From Acidimicrobiia bacterium (GTDB lineage Bacteria > Actinomycetota > Acidimicrobiia > Acidimicrobiales > SZUA-35): 8,429 nt of DNA. Both the position numbers and the translations under genes were made by a program. Of the stretch, positions 1 through 7,084 are shown piece by piece (within the stretch, counting starts at the first letter, position 1; the number at the start of each line of letters is the position of its first letter). Where the stretch lies: contig JAOUGG010000082.1 of assembly GCA_029857855.1 (NCBI GenBank), positions 1-8,429 on the forward strand, in the 5' to 3' direction. The notes below the pieces were generated by a model, which saw only the letters and a list, made by a program, of their open reading frames with translations, was not told the origin of the DNA and did not search any database.

Positions 1-1532
1 ACCAACTCCCCCACCTCGGGCCCACCGGCGTCGATCACCTCGTGTAGCTTCTCATGGCGGCCGAGAAGATCGAACACCGTGGCGGCCAACTCGTCGGTGA
101 AGAGCTCCGGAACCAGCAGATCGGCGAGCAGTGACCGGTCCTGGGCGGCCAGCTTCAACGCCTCGAGCTCCGGCCCCTCCCGCAGGATCGGCCGCACGAT
201 GGCCCCCGACGAGGCGCTCGACGCCGACAACGCCGCCGACGAATTCCGGGCCGACGCCGACCTGTTCCCCAACTGGGTCCGCACGAGGTCGACGTCGATA
301 CGGCAACGGGTGGCAACGTCCATGACGTACTGGTCGCGGACCAACGGATCGGGGTGCTCCGCGATCATCCCCAACGCCTGATCGGCGGCCCGGGCCCGCC
401 CCTCGGCCGATCCGAGGTCGGCGGCCCCGAATACCCGCTCGACCCGGAACTCGAGAAACGGCCGGGCTTCGGACACCGCCTTGCGGAGGCGTTCCGGATC
501 GTCCTGGCCGAGCTCACCGGGATCGACACCGGGCGGCAGGTCGGCCACCGCCACATCGAGGTCGTGTGCCCGCTCCCACTCGTAGAACCGGGCTGCGGCG
601 TTCTGCCCGGCCGCATCGGCGTCGAAGGCAAGCACCACCCGGCGAGCGAAACGACGCAGCAGTTTGACGTGATCATCGGTGAGGGCCGTGCCGCAAGTGG
701 CAACGGCCCGGGCCATGCCGGCGTTGAAGAAGGCGATGACGTCGGTGTAGCCCTCGCACACCACCACCTCGTCGGCCTCGACGATCTGGGTCTTGGCCCA
801 GTTCAAGCCGTAGAGCAGGCGACTCTTGGCGTAGACGGTCGACTCCGACGAGTTCTTGTACTTCGGGCCCTCCGCTCCCGGCATGATTCGACCACCGAAC
901 CCGACGGCGTTGCCCTGGGCGTCGAACACCGGGAACATTATCCGGCTCCGGAACGCGTCTTGTTGCCGGCCCCGCCGGTTGACGAAGCCGAGACCGGAGT
1001 CGGTGAGATCGGTGTTGGAGAGTTTCAGTGATCGGGCCAGAAGATCCCAATCGTCGCCGGCCCACCCGATCTTGAACCGGCGAACCGTTTCACCGTCGTA
1101 GCCCCGTTGCCGGAGATAGCTGCGGGCCGCGCCGGCGTCCGACGCGGAGAGAAGCCGGTCGTGGTAGAACTCGACGGCCTTGGCCACGGCATCCTGGAGC
1201 CGGGACTTTCGACGCCGGTTCTCACCCTCGTTCGTGTCGGTGTAGCGCAGCGAGATGCTGAACTTGTTGGCCAGCCATTCGACGGCGCCGACAAAGTCGA
1301 GCTGCTCCTTTTCCCGGACGAAGGTGATGACGTCACCGCCCACCCCGCACCCGAAGCAGTAGTACACGCCCTCCTCGTGGTTGACGGAGAACGACGGGCT
1401 CTTCTCGGCGTGGAACGGGCACAAACCGGAGAATCGGCGACCGACCCGCCGGAGTTGGGTGTACTGGGTGACGACCGCGACGATATCGCTATCTTCCCGA
1501 ACCCTGGCCACATCCTCGTCGACGATCCCCAC
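1..1532 (-). CDS. dnaG: DNA primase DnaG (C-terminus off the window)
   Basis: DnaG synthesises the short RNA primers used by the replicative polymerase at the fork. About 510 residues are visible; the C-terminal helicase-binding domain is mostly missing beyond position 1. Seen in the translation: an N-terminal CHC2-type zinc ribbon with Cys38, His41, Cys59 and Cys62 (CPFH ... CFGC), then the catalytic core. The TOPRIM motif EGYTD has Glu260, and FDADAAGQ supplies Asp304 and Asp306, matching the E. coli Glu265/Asp309/Asp311 spacing. A PPGVDP acidic motif follows. A Ser/Ala-rich linker at about residues 423-443 leads toward the C-terminal domain. The start is a GTG (MGIVDEDVARVRE). It is the only start codon between the in-frame stop TAG, five codons upstream, and this conserved N-terminus. 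There is no clear Shine-Dalgarno sequence. It lies 65 nt downstream of the deacetylase gene, on the same strand. Identity is secure. Confidence 0.97.
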   Translation of the reverse strand, partial: MGIVDEDVARVREDSDIVAVVTQYTQLRRVGRRFSGLCPFHAEKSPSFSVNHEEGVYYCFGCGVGGDVITFVREKEQLDFVGAVEWLANKFSISLRYTDTNEGENRRRKSRLQDAVAKAVEFYHDRLLSASDAGAARSYLRQRGYDGETVRRFKIGWAGDDWDLLARSLKLSNTDLTDSGLGFVNRRGRQQDAFRSRIMFPVFDAQGNAVGFGGRIMPGAEGPKYKNSSESTVYAKSRLLYGLNWAKTQIVEADEVVVCEGYTDVIAFFNAGMARAVATCGTALTDDHVKLLRRFARRVVLAFDADAAGQNAAARFYEWERAHDLDVAVADLPPGVDPGELGQDDPERLRKAVSEARPFLEFRVERVFGAADLGSAEGRARAADQALGMIAEHPDPLVRDQYVMDVATRCRIDVDLVRTQLGNRSASARNSSAALSASSASSGAIVRPILREGPELEALKLAAQDRSLLADLLVPELFTDELAATVFDLLGRHEKLHEVIDAGGPEVGEL

Positions 1533-1550
1533 AGAGCACCAAAACTACAC

Positions 1551-1569
1551 GGTGAGACCGGCGGTCACC
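1551..1569 (-). terminator. Weak hairpin between the deacetylase gene and dnaG
   Basis: GGTGA (1551-1555) can pair with TCACC (1565-1569) around a 9-nt loop. A competing smaller pairing is GACC (1556-1559) with GGTC (1563-1566). Read on the minus strand, a TTTT run (1544-1541) follows about 6 nt after the stem. It could be a leaky terminator or attenuator ahead of dnaG. The stem is short and the role is a guess. Confidence 0.25.
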
Positions 1570-1597
1570 CATCCACTGGGCGGGCGGCCGATTGCTG

Positions 1598-2296
1598 CTA
1601 GAGAACGGCCCGGAGGACTTTGTAGGCCTCGGCGTGCTCGACGCCGATCTCCTTGCCCCGCAGGCAGGCCAGTGCGGCCACCGCCTCCGGTGAGCGGATG
1701 TGCGGCGAGGGCCTGGCCTGGGTTTGATAGGCGGCCAGAGCCTGCTGCTTGCGATCGAGGTGGTCGGTGATGTCGACGAAGACCTCGGGACGCTGGATCT
1801 CGGAGCGCCACCACATGATCTTCGGCGACTCGTAGACCAGCACCGTCGGTACCAGCCACTTGCCGAACACTGGCGCGATCGGCCGCAGGGCGGCCAGGGC
1901 GGTGTCGAAGGTGACGACGTGGTCCTGGTCGTAGTCGTCGCCCGAGGGTATGACGACGGCGTCGGGTTCGAACTGGTTGATCTCCCCCTCGAACCGGTCG
2001 ACGATGTCGCGTTTGGGGACAGTGTCGAGCTTCTCGATCAGGTCCTGATCGCCGTAGAGGATGTCCCACTCGAACTGGAGGATCTTGGCCACCTCGGCGA
2101 TCTCGTCAAGCCGTTGCTGGTAGGTCGTGCCGCCCTCGAGACCGTAATGGTGAAACCCGTCGACGGTCATGAACAGCACCCGCATGGCGGTTCCCTGGTC
2201 GGCGAGGCGAGCCATCAACCCCCCACACCCGAGAGCTTCGTCGTCGGCGTGGGGGGCGATGATCAGGACCCGGTTGAGGTCCTTCAGACTCGGCAT
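1598..2296 (-). CDS. PIG-L/LmbE-family zinc deacetylase (N-acetyl-sugar deacetylase-like)
   Basis: The 232-residue protein belongs to the PIG-L (LmbE-like) family, whose members use a divalent metal to remove N-acetyl groups, usually from GlcNAc-containing substrates such as GlcNAc-inositol or glycopeptides. The N-terminal strand and loop read IIAPHADDEALGCGG at residues 12-26. His16 and Asp19 occupy the usual AHPDDE metal-ligand positions. The second motif, DQDH (residues 123-126), ends in the third ligand His126. The length is typical of a single-domain member. There is no signal peptide or membrane segment, so it should be cytoplasmic. The ATG overlaps the epimerase stop by one base (TGATG), implying translational coupling and a shared substrate pathway. 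The substrate cannot be read from sequence; a mycothiol-type MshB role is possible but nothing specific supports it. Confidence 0.88.
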   Translation of the reverse strand: MPSLKDLNRVLIIAPHADDEALGCGGLMARLADQGTAMRVLFMTVDGFHHYGLEGGTTYQQRLDEIAEVAKILQFEWDILYGDQDLIEKLDTVPKRDIVDRFEGEINQFEPDAVVIPSGDDYDQDHVVTFDTALAALRPIAPVFGKWLVPTVLVYESPKIMWWRSEIQRPEVFVDITDHLDRKQQALAAYQTQARPSPHIRSPEAVAALACLRGKEIGVEHAEAYKVLRAVL

Positions 2297-3312
2297 CAGG
2301 CGGCGGCCCGCCGGGACGCCACGATGGGCCGGTAGTAGGCGATGGTCTCCGCGATCAGCTCAGGGAGATCGACTTGGGGCTTCCAGCCGACGGCCGGGGC
2401 GTTGACCAGCACGGGGTTCTTCTGGAACGACTCGGCCTCCTCGTAGAGGTCGCCGTGGATCTTCTTGGCATCGGCATAGATGACCTCGGACCCGGAGTCG
2501 GTCATCTCCCTCACCAGGTCGGCCAAGCCGCGGACGGTGATCTCGTTGTCGGGGTTGCCGATGTTGTAGATCAACTGACCCGACTCGAGCGCCTCGTCCA
2601 TGTGCTCGACGATGAAGCGAGTGAGATCGGTGACCGACAGGAAGGACCGGAGCTGCTGGCCGGTGGCGAACACGGTGATGTCGTCGCCCTGCAGCGCCTG
2701 CTGGACGAAGGTGGGGACGACGAAGCCTCCCATCTCCGACTGCCGCGGTCCGGTGACGTTGAACGGGCGGATGACGATGGCCCGCAGCCCGCGGTGGCGG
2801 GAGTTGGCCACGATGGCCTCGGTCAGGGTCTTGGCGATGGCGTACTCGATGCGAACCGAATAGTCGACCGGGACCTCGATGGTGTCGGTCTCGGACAGCT
2901 GGCCGGACCGCCCGTACACCTCGGCCGACGAGAAGTCGACCATCGGCACGTCCCCGCGAATACATTCCTCGACCACCAGCTGGCAGGCCTCGACGATGTC
3001 GTGACCGAGCCGCCCGGCGAAACGAAGGATCCCGGCCGGGCCCACGAGCGACGCGGCGTGGACGACACGTTCGGCTCCGGTGAAGCCACCGCCCTGGGCG
3101 AAGTACTCCTCGACACTGATCTTCAGGACCGTGCAGTTGGGATTGGTGTCGTACGGTTCGGTCGAGATGACCGAGCTGACCATCGAGTCGATGATGACGA
3201 CCCTGCGGCCCATTGCGAGAAATGCATCGGCCACAAACGAGCCGATGAAGCCCAGACCACCCGTCACGACGACCGCGTCGTTCGTGTCCACCTCGGCGGG
3301 TGTGTTATTCAT
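2296..3312 (-). CDS. NAD-dependent epimerase/dehydratase (extended SDR, nucleotide-sugar type)
   Basis: The 338-residue protein is an extended short-chain dehydrogenase acting on nucleotide sugars (epimerase, dehydratase or decarboxylase). Seen in order: the Rossmann motif GGLGFIG (18-24), an acidic Asp42 after the second strand that favours NAD over NADP, SSAEVYG (128-134), the catalytic pair Tyr157 and Lys161 in YAIAK, RPFNVTGPRQ (182-191), and the C-terminal sugar-binding part with LRSFLSVTDL and YNIGNP. The overall pattern resembles UDP-glucuronate decarboxylase and ArnA-dehydrogenase-like enzymes, but the reaction is not settled. I chose the ATG at 3312 because AGAGGAG lies 5 nt upstream (3318-3324). 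An ATG 17 codons further up (3363) is in frame but adds an unconserved leader that would contain this ribosome-binding site. It is the first gene of a pair with the downstream deacetylase. Confidence 0.9.
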   Translation of the reverse strand: MNNTPAEVDTNDAVVVTGGLGFIGSFVADAFLAMGRRVVIIDSMVSSVISTEPYDTNPNCTVLKISVEEYFAQGGGFTGAERVVHAASLVGPAGILRFAGRLGHDIVEACQLVVEECIRGDVPMVDFSSAEVYGRSGQLSETDTIEVPVDYSVRIEYAIAKTLTEAIVANSRHRGLRAIVIRPFNVTGPRQSEMGGFVVPTFVQQALQGDDITVFATGQQLRSFLSVTDLTRFIVEHMDEALESGQLIYNIGNPDNEITVRGLADLVREMTDSGSEVIYADAKKIHGDLYEEAESFQKNPVLVNAPAVGWKPQVDLPELIAETIAYYRPIVASRRAAA

Positions 3313-3317
3313 TCCTG

Positions 3318-3324
3318 CTCCTCT
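3318..3324 (-). promoter_or_regulatory. Strong ribosome-binding site that sets the epimerase start
   Basis: On the minus strand AGAGGAG ends 5 nt before the ATG at 3312. It is the clearest Shine-Dalgarno sequence in the window and decides the start in favour of residue 18 of the longest open frame. Confidence 0.8.
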
Positions 3325-3415
3325 GATTCGGTCAGCCGAACTTCCACCTGCAACCACTTTCATGTCGACTCGGCGCGGCGCGGAGCACCGTGAACGAACA
3401 CTCTGAGCGCCACCG

Positions 3416-3453
3416 CTTGATCAACCTACTTGAAGAATCAACATAAGAGTTGA
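3416..3453. promoter_or_regulatory. AT-richer upstream region with repeated GTTGA/TCAAC motifs
   Basis: The 190-nt gap between glyS and the epimerase gene is much richer in A and T than its surroundings. It contains the palindrome TTGATCAA (3417-3424). TCAAC occurs at 3421-3425 and 3438-3442, and GTTGA at 3449-3453. The last two form a 5-bp inverted repeat with a 6-nt spacer. Its position upstream of the epimerase start suggests the promoter and possible operator of the epimerase-deacetylase pair. I could not place convincing -35 and -10 boxes with standard spacing. Confidence 0.35.
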
Positions 3454-3460
3454 GGGCAGG

Positions 3461-3477
3461 GGGGAGAAAACCTCCCC
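3461..3477 (-). terminator. Candidate glyS terminator hairpin
   Basis: GGGGAG (3461-3466) pairs perfectly with CTCCCC (3472-3477) around the loop AAAAC. It lies 25 nt beyond the glyS stop. There is no T-run after the stem on the minus strand, so it is not a canonical intrinsic terminator; such U-poor hairpins are common in high-GC actinobacteria. It would separate glyS from the epimerase unit. Confidence 0.45.
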
Positions 3478-3502
3478 ATGTCAGTGGTTTCCGAGGTTGA
3501 AC

Positions 3503-4819
3503 TCAGGTCAGGTGGTCCTGCAACCAACCGACGATGTCGGTGATCGGAAGGCGAACCTGCTCCATGCTGTCCCGCTCGCGAATCGTGACCGCCTTGTCGT
3601 CGAGCGAGTCGAAGTCGAAGGTGATGCAGAACGGGGTGCCGATCTCGTCCTGACGACGGTAGCGCTTGCCGATCGCCTGGGTTTCGTCGTAGTCGACCAT
3701 CCAGTGCGGCTGGAGCGTGGCCAGCAGCTCCCGGGCCGGTTCGGTGAGTTCCGGCTTCTTCGACAGCGGCAGGACTGCCACCTTGAAGGGCGCGATCCGG
3801 TGATGGAGCCGCAGCACGGTGCGGGTGTCGTCGTTGACGATCTCCTCGTCGTAGGCCGCCATGAGGAACGCCATCATCGTGCGGGTCGCCCCGGCTGCCG
3901 GCTCGACCACATGCGGCACGTAACGCCGGTTCTCGGCCTGATCGAAGTACTCGAGCCGCTGACCCGAGTGCGCAGCGTGCTGGTCGAGGTCGTAGGAGCC
4001 GCGGTTCGCAATGCCCTCCAGCTCACCCCATCCCCACGGGAACAGGAACTCGATGTCGCTGGTGCCGGACGAGTAATGGCTCAGCTCGTCGGCGCCGTGT
4101 GGCCTCAGCCGCAACTTGTCGGCGGGGATCCCGTGGTCGATGTACCACTGCATTCGTTCGGCGCACCAGTACTCGTACCACTGGTCGGACTCCTCCGGCG
4201 GCACGAAGAACTCGAGCTCCATTTGTTCGAACTCGCGGGTCCGGAACACGAAGTTGCCGGGCGTGATTTCGTTGCGAAAGCTCTTACCAATTTGGGCGAT
4301 TCCAAACGGCGGCCGCTTTCGCGACGTGTTCAGCACATTGGCGAAGTTGATGAACATGCCCTGGGCGGTTTCCGGCCGCAGGTAGGTGACCGCGCCCTCG
4401 TTCTCAACCGGTCCCGAGTGGGTTTTGAACATGAGGTTGAAATGGCGGGGTTCGGTGAGCTGTCCGGACTCGCCGCACGACGGGCAGGTGTTCGGGTCCT
4501 CCATCTGATCCTGCCGATGGCGGGCGCCGCAGTTGCGGCAGTCGACGAGCGGATCGGTGAAGTTGGCGAGGTGTCCGGACGCCTCCCACACCGCGGGCGG
4601 CGACAGAATCGATGCGTCGATGCCGACCACATCGGCCCGCAGCTGGACCATGGATCGCCACCAGGCATCCTTCACATTCCGCAGCATCAGGACGCCGACC
4701 GGACCGTAGTCATAGGTTGACCGGAAGCCGCCGTAGATCTCGACCGAAGGGAAAACGACACCCCGGCGTTTGCAGAGGTTCACGATCTTGTCGAAGAGGT
4801 CCGGATCAGCAGTTTCCAT
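3503..4819 (-). CDS. glyS: Glycyl-tRNA synthetase, alpha2 (homodimeric, class II) type
   Basis: The enzyme charges tRNA-Gly with glycine. The 438-residue protein is the single-chain homodimeric form, not the alpha/beta heterotetramer. Seen: an N-terminal motif region with SVEIYGGFRSTYDYGP (25-40) and a four-Cys zinc-type insertion with Cys94, Cys97, Cys112 and Cys115. Class II motif 2 follows, around GKSFRNEITP (178-187) and TREFEQMELEFF (194-205). Next is the glycine-pocket segment SSGTSDIEFLFPWG. Motif 3 lies around GATRTMMAFLMAAYDEE (310-326), with Arg313. The C-terminal anticodon-binding domain starts near RIAPFKVAVLPL (341-352) and contains IGKRYRRQDEIGTPF. The length fits the bacterial family. 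The ATG gives the expected N-terminus, but no strong Shine-Dalgarno sequence precedes it. It is divergent from the RDD gene across a 78-nt gap. Confidence 0.97.
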   Translation of the reverse strand: METADPDLFDKIVNLCKRRGVVFPSVEIYGGFRSTYDYGPVGVLMLRNVKDAWWRSMVQLRADVVGIDASILSPPAVWEASGHLANFTDPLVDCRNCGARHRQDQMEDPNTCPSCGESGQLTEPRHFNLMFKTHSGPVENEGAVTYLRPETAQGMFINFANVLNTSRKRPPFGIAQIGKSFRNEITPGNFVFRTREFEQMELEFFVPPEESDQWYEYWCAERMQWYIDHGIPADKLRLRPHGADELSHYSSGTSDIEFLFPWGWGELEGIANRGSYDLDQHAAHSGQRLEYFDQAENRRYVPHVVEPAAGATRTMMAFLMAAYDEEIVNDDTRTVLRLHHRIAPFKVAVLPLSKKPELTEPARELLATLQPHWMVDYDETQAIGKRYRRQDEIGTPFCITFDFDSLDDKAVTIRERDSMEQVRLPITDIVGWLQDHLT

Positions 4820-4844
4820 ACCAGCAGCGTAACGTTTTCAGCGT

Positions 4845-4891
4845 CCTGTCGATTCCAAATTCCTTGGCGCCACCAAAATCCTGCCGACAGG
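4845..4891. promoter_or_regulatory. Concentric inverted repeat in the glyS/RDD divergent gap
   Basis: CCTGTCG (4845-4851) and CGACAGG (4885-4891) form a perfect 7-bp inverted repeat. Its centre (4868) almost coincides with that of the 8-bp palindrome TGGCGCCA (4865-4872). The near-identical tracts CCAAATTCCT (4855-4864) and CCAAAATCCT (4873-4882) flank that palindrome as a direct repeat (9 of 10 bases). It occupies most of the space between two divergent start codons, so it is likely an operator, shared promoter element or leader hairpin. In a plus-strand transcript the right arm covers the weak AGG upstream of the GTG at 4898 and could hide it. The structure is seen; the function is inference. 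Confidence 0.45.
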
Positions 4892-4897
4892 TAAACA

Positions 4898-6301
4898 GTG
4901 GACGATCATACGACCGCGGGCGCCTCGGCCCCCAACCGCCCGCCGCTGCTGGGGCGCCGCGTCGCCGCCGGTCTCGTCGATCTCGCCGTCGTCCTTCTGG
5001 CGGCCGCAGCCGCCGCCGTCTCCACGTTGACCAGGGTTCCGGCAATCCGACAACCGGACGGTTCGATCACCTTCACCGACGTCGATCGGCGCCTGGTGAA
5101 CGGCATGACGGGACCACTCAGCGGCGGCCGCCTGCTCGGCGACACATTGTGGGCGTTCTCCACGCTCGACGTCCTCGCGGTCGCCGCCGTCGCCTTGGTC
5201 GCGGGTGTCACCGTGGGGGTGTTGATCCCGCGACTCACCGGCGATCGCTCGCCGGGCAAGCTGCTGCTTCGTCTGCGGGTCACAACCGTCGACGGACGAT
5301 CACCCGGTGTCGTCAGACATCTCGCTCGCACGCTCGCCTCACCGATCGATCTGATGCCGCTCGTGGTGCCCGGTCTGACCGGCTTCGCCTTCGCCGCATC
5401 CAATCCCGACCAGCAACGGATCGGCGATCGTCTGGCCGGGACGATCGTGGTCGACCATCGAGCATCCGACGACATGGTCCGGGTTTCGGAGGCACTCGAC
5501 ACCCGTACCCGACCTCGCAAGACGACGCCGGCCCGCCTCGTGCCCACCATCAGGTCGGCCACGCTGGTCGTGCACGCCCCGGCCCGAGTTGACGCATCCC
5601 TAAATAGACGACCCCTACCTCCCGATCTAGATGGTGACAAGGTCGCGACCCCGGACCGAGCCTCTCGTCGAGCCGGCGCAACTCCGGTCGGTCACGATCA
5701 CTGCCCTCCGGAGCGGCAACCCAATGGAGACACCGTTGACATGAATGACAGAGACAGCGCCTCCGAATCTACGACGCCGGAGTCAGGGGCCACGCCGATC
5801 CCCGTCGAGGAGCGGTCGACGAATCCATACCCGAAACCGGTTCGCCGATCCCGAGACGTGACCGAGGAGCCGCAGCTTCCCGATTTCGATTCGCTGACAC
5901 TGCCCGAGTCGTCCCTTTCCGACATGCCGCTCACCAACAACGACCTCTTCGCCGCCCTCGGTCTGATCCCACCGGCCGACGCCCTCGACGACGAACCGCC
6001 GATTCCGGCTGCTCTCTCGGCGAAACCGACCCCGTCTAGCGGGCTCGACACACCCGACGAGCCGGCGCAGGCCACTGTCCCCCGAACCGTCGCCCCCGCC
6101 GTTGCGGCCACCGCTCCCGCCGTCGCTCCCACGGCTGCTCCGACCACGACCGCAAGGCAGGGATCGAGCCCGGCGCCCGACAACCGGGCGCCGATCTGGA
6201 GCGAGGACTGGGACGCCTGGATCTACTGGGACACAACGCTGCGAACCTGGTTCCGGCACGACATGCAGCAAGGCATGTGGGTGCCGATGGACGAGAGCTG
6301 A
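4898..6301 (+). CDS. RDD-family membrane protein with long disordered, Trp-rich C-terminal tail
   Basis: This 467-codon frame is the only plus-strand gene. Residues 18-187 look like an RDD domain, a small integral-membrane family of mostly unknown function, sometimes linked to transport. Seen: Arg20/Arg21 and Asp28 entering a first membrane helix (22-44), a second helix (about 90-110), GDRSPGKLLLRLRV (115-128), a third hydrophobic segment with Asp151 (148-168), and QRIGDRLAGT (173-182). Residues 190-430 are low-complexity, rich in Pro, Ala, Thr, Asp and Glu, hence probably disordered. The last 35 residues hold six Trp (434, 438, 441, 444, 451, 461), including WDAWIYWD and WFRHD. The start is GTG with a weak AGG upstream; no other early start precedes the domain. 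The linker near codons 233-245 uses codons rare here (CTA three times, AGA once). An internal ATG at 5741 might start a separate second gene. Confidence 0.75.
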   Translation: MDDHTTAGASAPNRPPLLGRRVAAGLVDLAVVLLAAAAAAVSTLTRVPAIRQPDGSITFTDVDRRLVNGMTGPLSGGRLLGDTLWAFSTLDVLAVAAVALVAGVTVGVLIPRLTGDRSPGKLLLRLRVTTVDGRSPGVVRHLARTLASPIDLMPLVVPGLTGFAFAASNPDQQRIGDRLAGTIVVDHRASDDMVRVSEALDTRTRPRKTTPARLVPTIRSATLVVHAPARVDASLNRRPLPPDLDGDKVATPDRASRRAGATPVGHDHCPPERQPNGDTVDMNDRDSASESTTPESGATPIPVEERSTNPYPKPVRRSRDVTEEPQLPDFDSLTLPESSLSDMPLTNNDLFAALGLIPPADALDDEPPIPAALSAKPTPSSGLDTPDEPAQATVPRTVAPAVAATAPAVAPTAAPTTTARQGSSPAPDNRAPIWSEDWDAWIYWDTTLRTWFRHDMQQGMWVPMDES

Positions 6302-6310
6302 CTTTCGAGC

Positions 6311-6340
6311 GCGGCAACCGGCGGTGGCCGCAACCGGCCG
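6311..6340. terminator. Hairpins between convergent RDD gene and recO
   Basis: The 48-nt convergent gap holds GGCCG (6326-6330) pairing with CGGCC (6335-6339) around CAAC. An alternative pairing is GCGGC (6311-6315) with GCCGC (6327-6331). The 9-mer GCAACCGGC is repeated directly at 6314-6322 and 6330-6338. The position suggests a shared bidirectional terminator, but there is no U-tract on either side. Confidence 0.35.
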
Positions 6341-6349
6341 AGCCGTCGA

Positions 6350-7078
6350 TCAGCTGTGCATCTGCTGGTGGAGAACGGCCGAGCTCTTCAGCCGACGTTC
6401 GGTGTGCTGCTCGATCAGGCGCGACACGAGCGTCTCCAGCTCCCGTGCCACCGCTGGCGACGTTGCCTCCAGAACGTGGCGAACCTGACCGTTGAGAACG
6501 AGGGAGAAGGCCTGTCGGACCTCGGCCGACAGCGGCTCACCGGTTGGCGGGCAGCGGATGCACACCGCGCCGCCCTCGCCAAGCTGGATTCCCTCCAGGT
6601 CGTCGACGGCGCCACAACGCACACAGGAGTCGAGACGGGGCTGGACCCCCTCGAGGGCGAGGAACTTGGCGGCGAAGGCGGCGACAACCAGCGGGTTCCC
6701 GCTGCGCTCGAGTTCATTGAGCGCGCCGGCCAACAACTTGTAGAGCGCGCGGTTCGACTCCGCCTCGACCATAATCGAATCGACCATCTCCAGAACGACC
6801 GACGTTCGGCCGTAGAGATCGAGGTCGGCTCGCAGCTTTGTGAAGGCCACGACCCGTTCGGCCTGGGTGATGATGTCGAGATTGCGACCCTCGTAGAGTT
6901 GCAGCTGGACGATGGTTCCCGGCTCCAGCCGCGAGCCGAACTTGCTCTTCGTCCGCCGAACCCCCTTGGCCACCGCCCGTATCTTGCCACGGCCCCGGGT
7001 GAACAGGACGACGATGCGGTCGGCCTCGCCCAGCTTGTAGGTGCGGAGCACGACGCCCTCGTCGCGGTACAGGGCCAT
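6350..7078 (-). CDS. recO: DNA repair protein RecO
   Basis: RecO works in the RecFOR pathway: it binds single-stranded DNA and SSB, anneals strands and helps load RecA at gaps. The 242-residue length is normal. The N-terminal OB-fold begins with YRDEGVVLRTYKLGEADRIV (residues 4-23), the characteristic RecO opening, and continues through FTRGRGKIRAVAKGVRR (26-42). The helical C-terminal part carries the zinc site with Cys152 and Cys155 (CVRC) and Cys173 and Cys176 (CIRC). The ATG lies 6 nt after the uppS stop, so the two genes are very probably one transcript. RecO and UppS are also neighbours in M. tuberculosis, although in the opposite order. It faces the RDD gene at its 3' end. Confidence 0.96.
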   Translation of the reverse strand: MALYRDEGVVLRTYKLGEADRIVVLFTRGRGKIRAVAKGVRRTKSKFGSRLEPGTIVQLQLYEGRNLDIITQAERVVAFTKLRADLDLYGRTSVVLEMVDSIMVEAESNRALYKLLAGALNELERSGNPLVVAAFAAKFLALEGVQPRLDSCVRCGAVDDLEGIQLGEGGAVCIRCPPTGEPLSAEVRQAFSLVLNGQVRHVLEATSPAVARELETLVSRLIEQHTERRLKSSAVLHQQMHS

Positions 7079-7084
7079 AGACCG

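Noticed and set aside
354..1601. Plus-strand open frames opposite dnaG (354-1031 and 1107-1601)
   Set aside because: They lie opposite conserved zinc-ribbon and TOPRIM motifs of primase; open antisense frames are common in high-GC DNA.
1598..3312. Epimerase-deacetylase pair considered as a defence or mobile-element cargo
   Set aside because: No nuclease, helicase, integrase, att-like repeats or toxin-antitoxin features nearby; both are ordinary sugar-metabolism families.
3313..3363. Longer epimerase start at 3363 (adds 17 residues)
   Set aside because: The extension is not expected for the family and would place the strong AGAGGAG site inside the coding region.
2374..3393. Long plus-strand open frame opposite the epimerase
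   Set aside because: The minus strand carries GGLGFIG, YAIAK and a strong ribosome-binding site; the plus frame shows no domain.
3497..4720. Long plus-strand open frame opposite glyS
   Set aside because: It is an antisense shadow of a clearly conserved glycyl-tRNA synthetase and has no recognisable domain.
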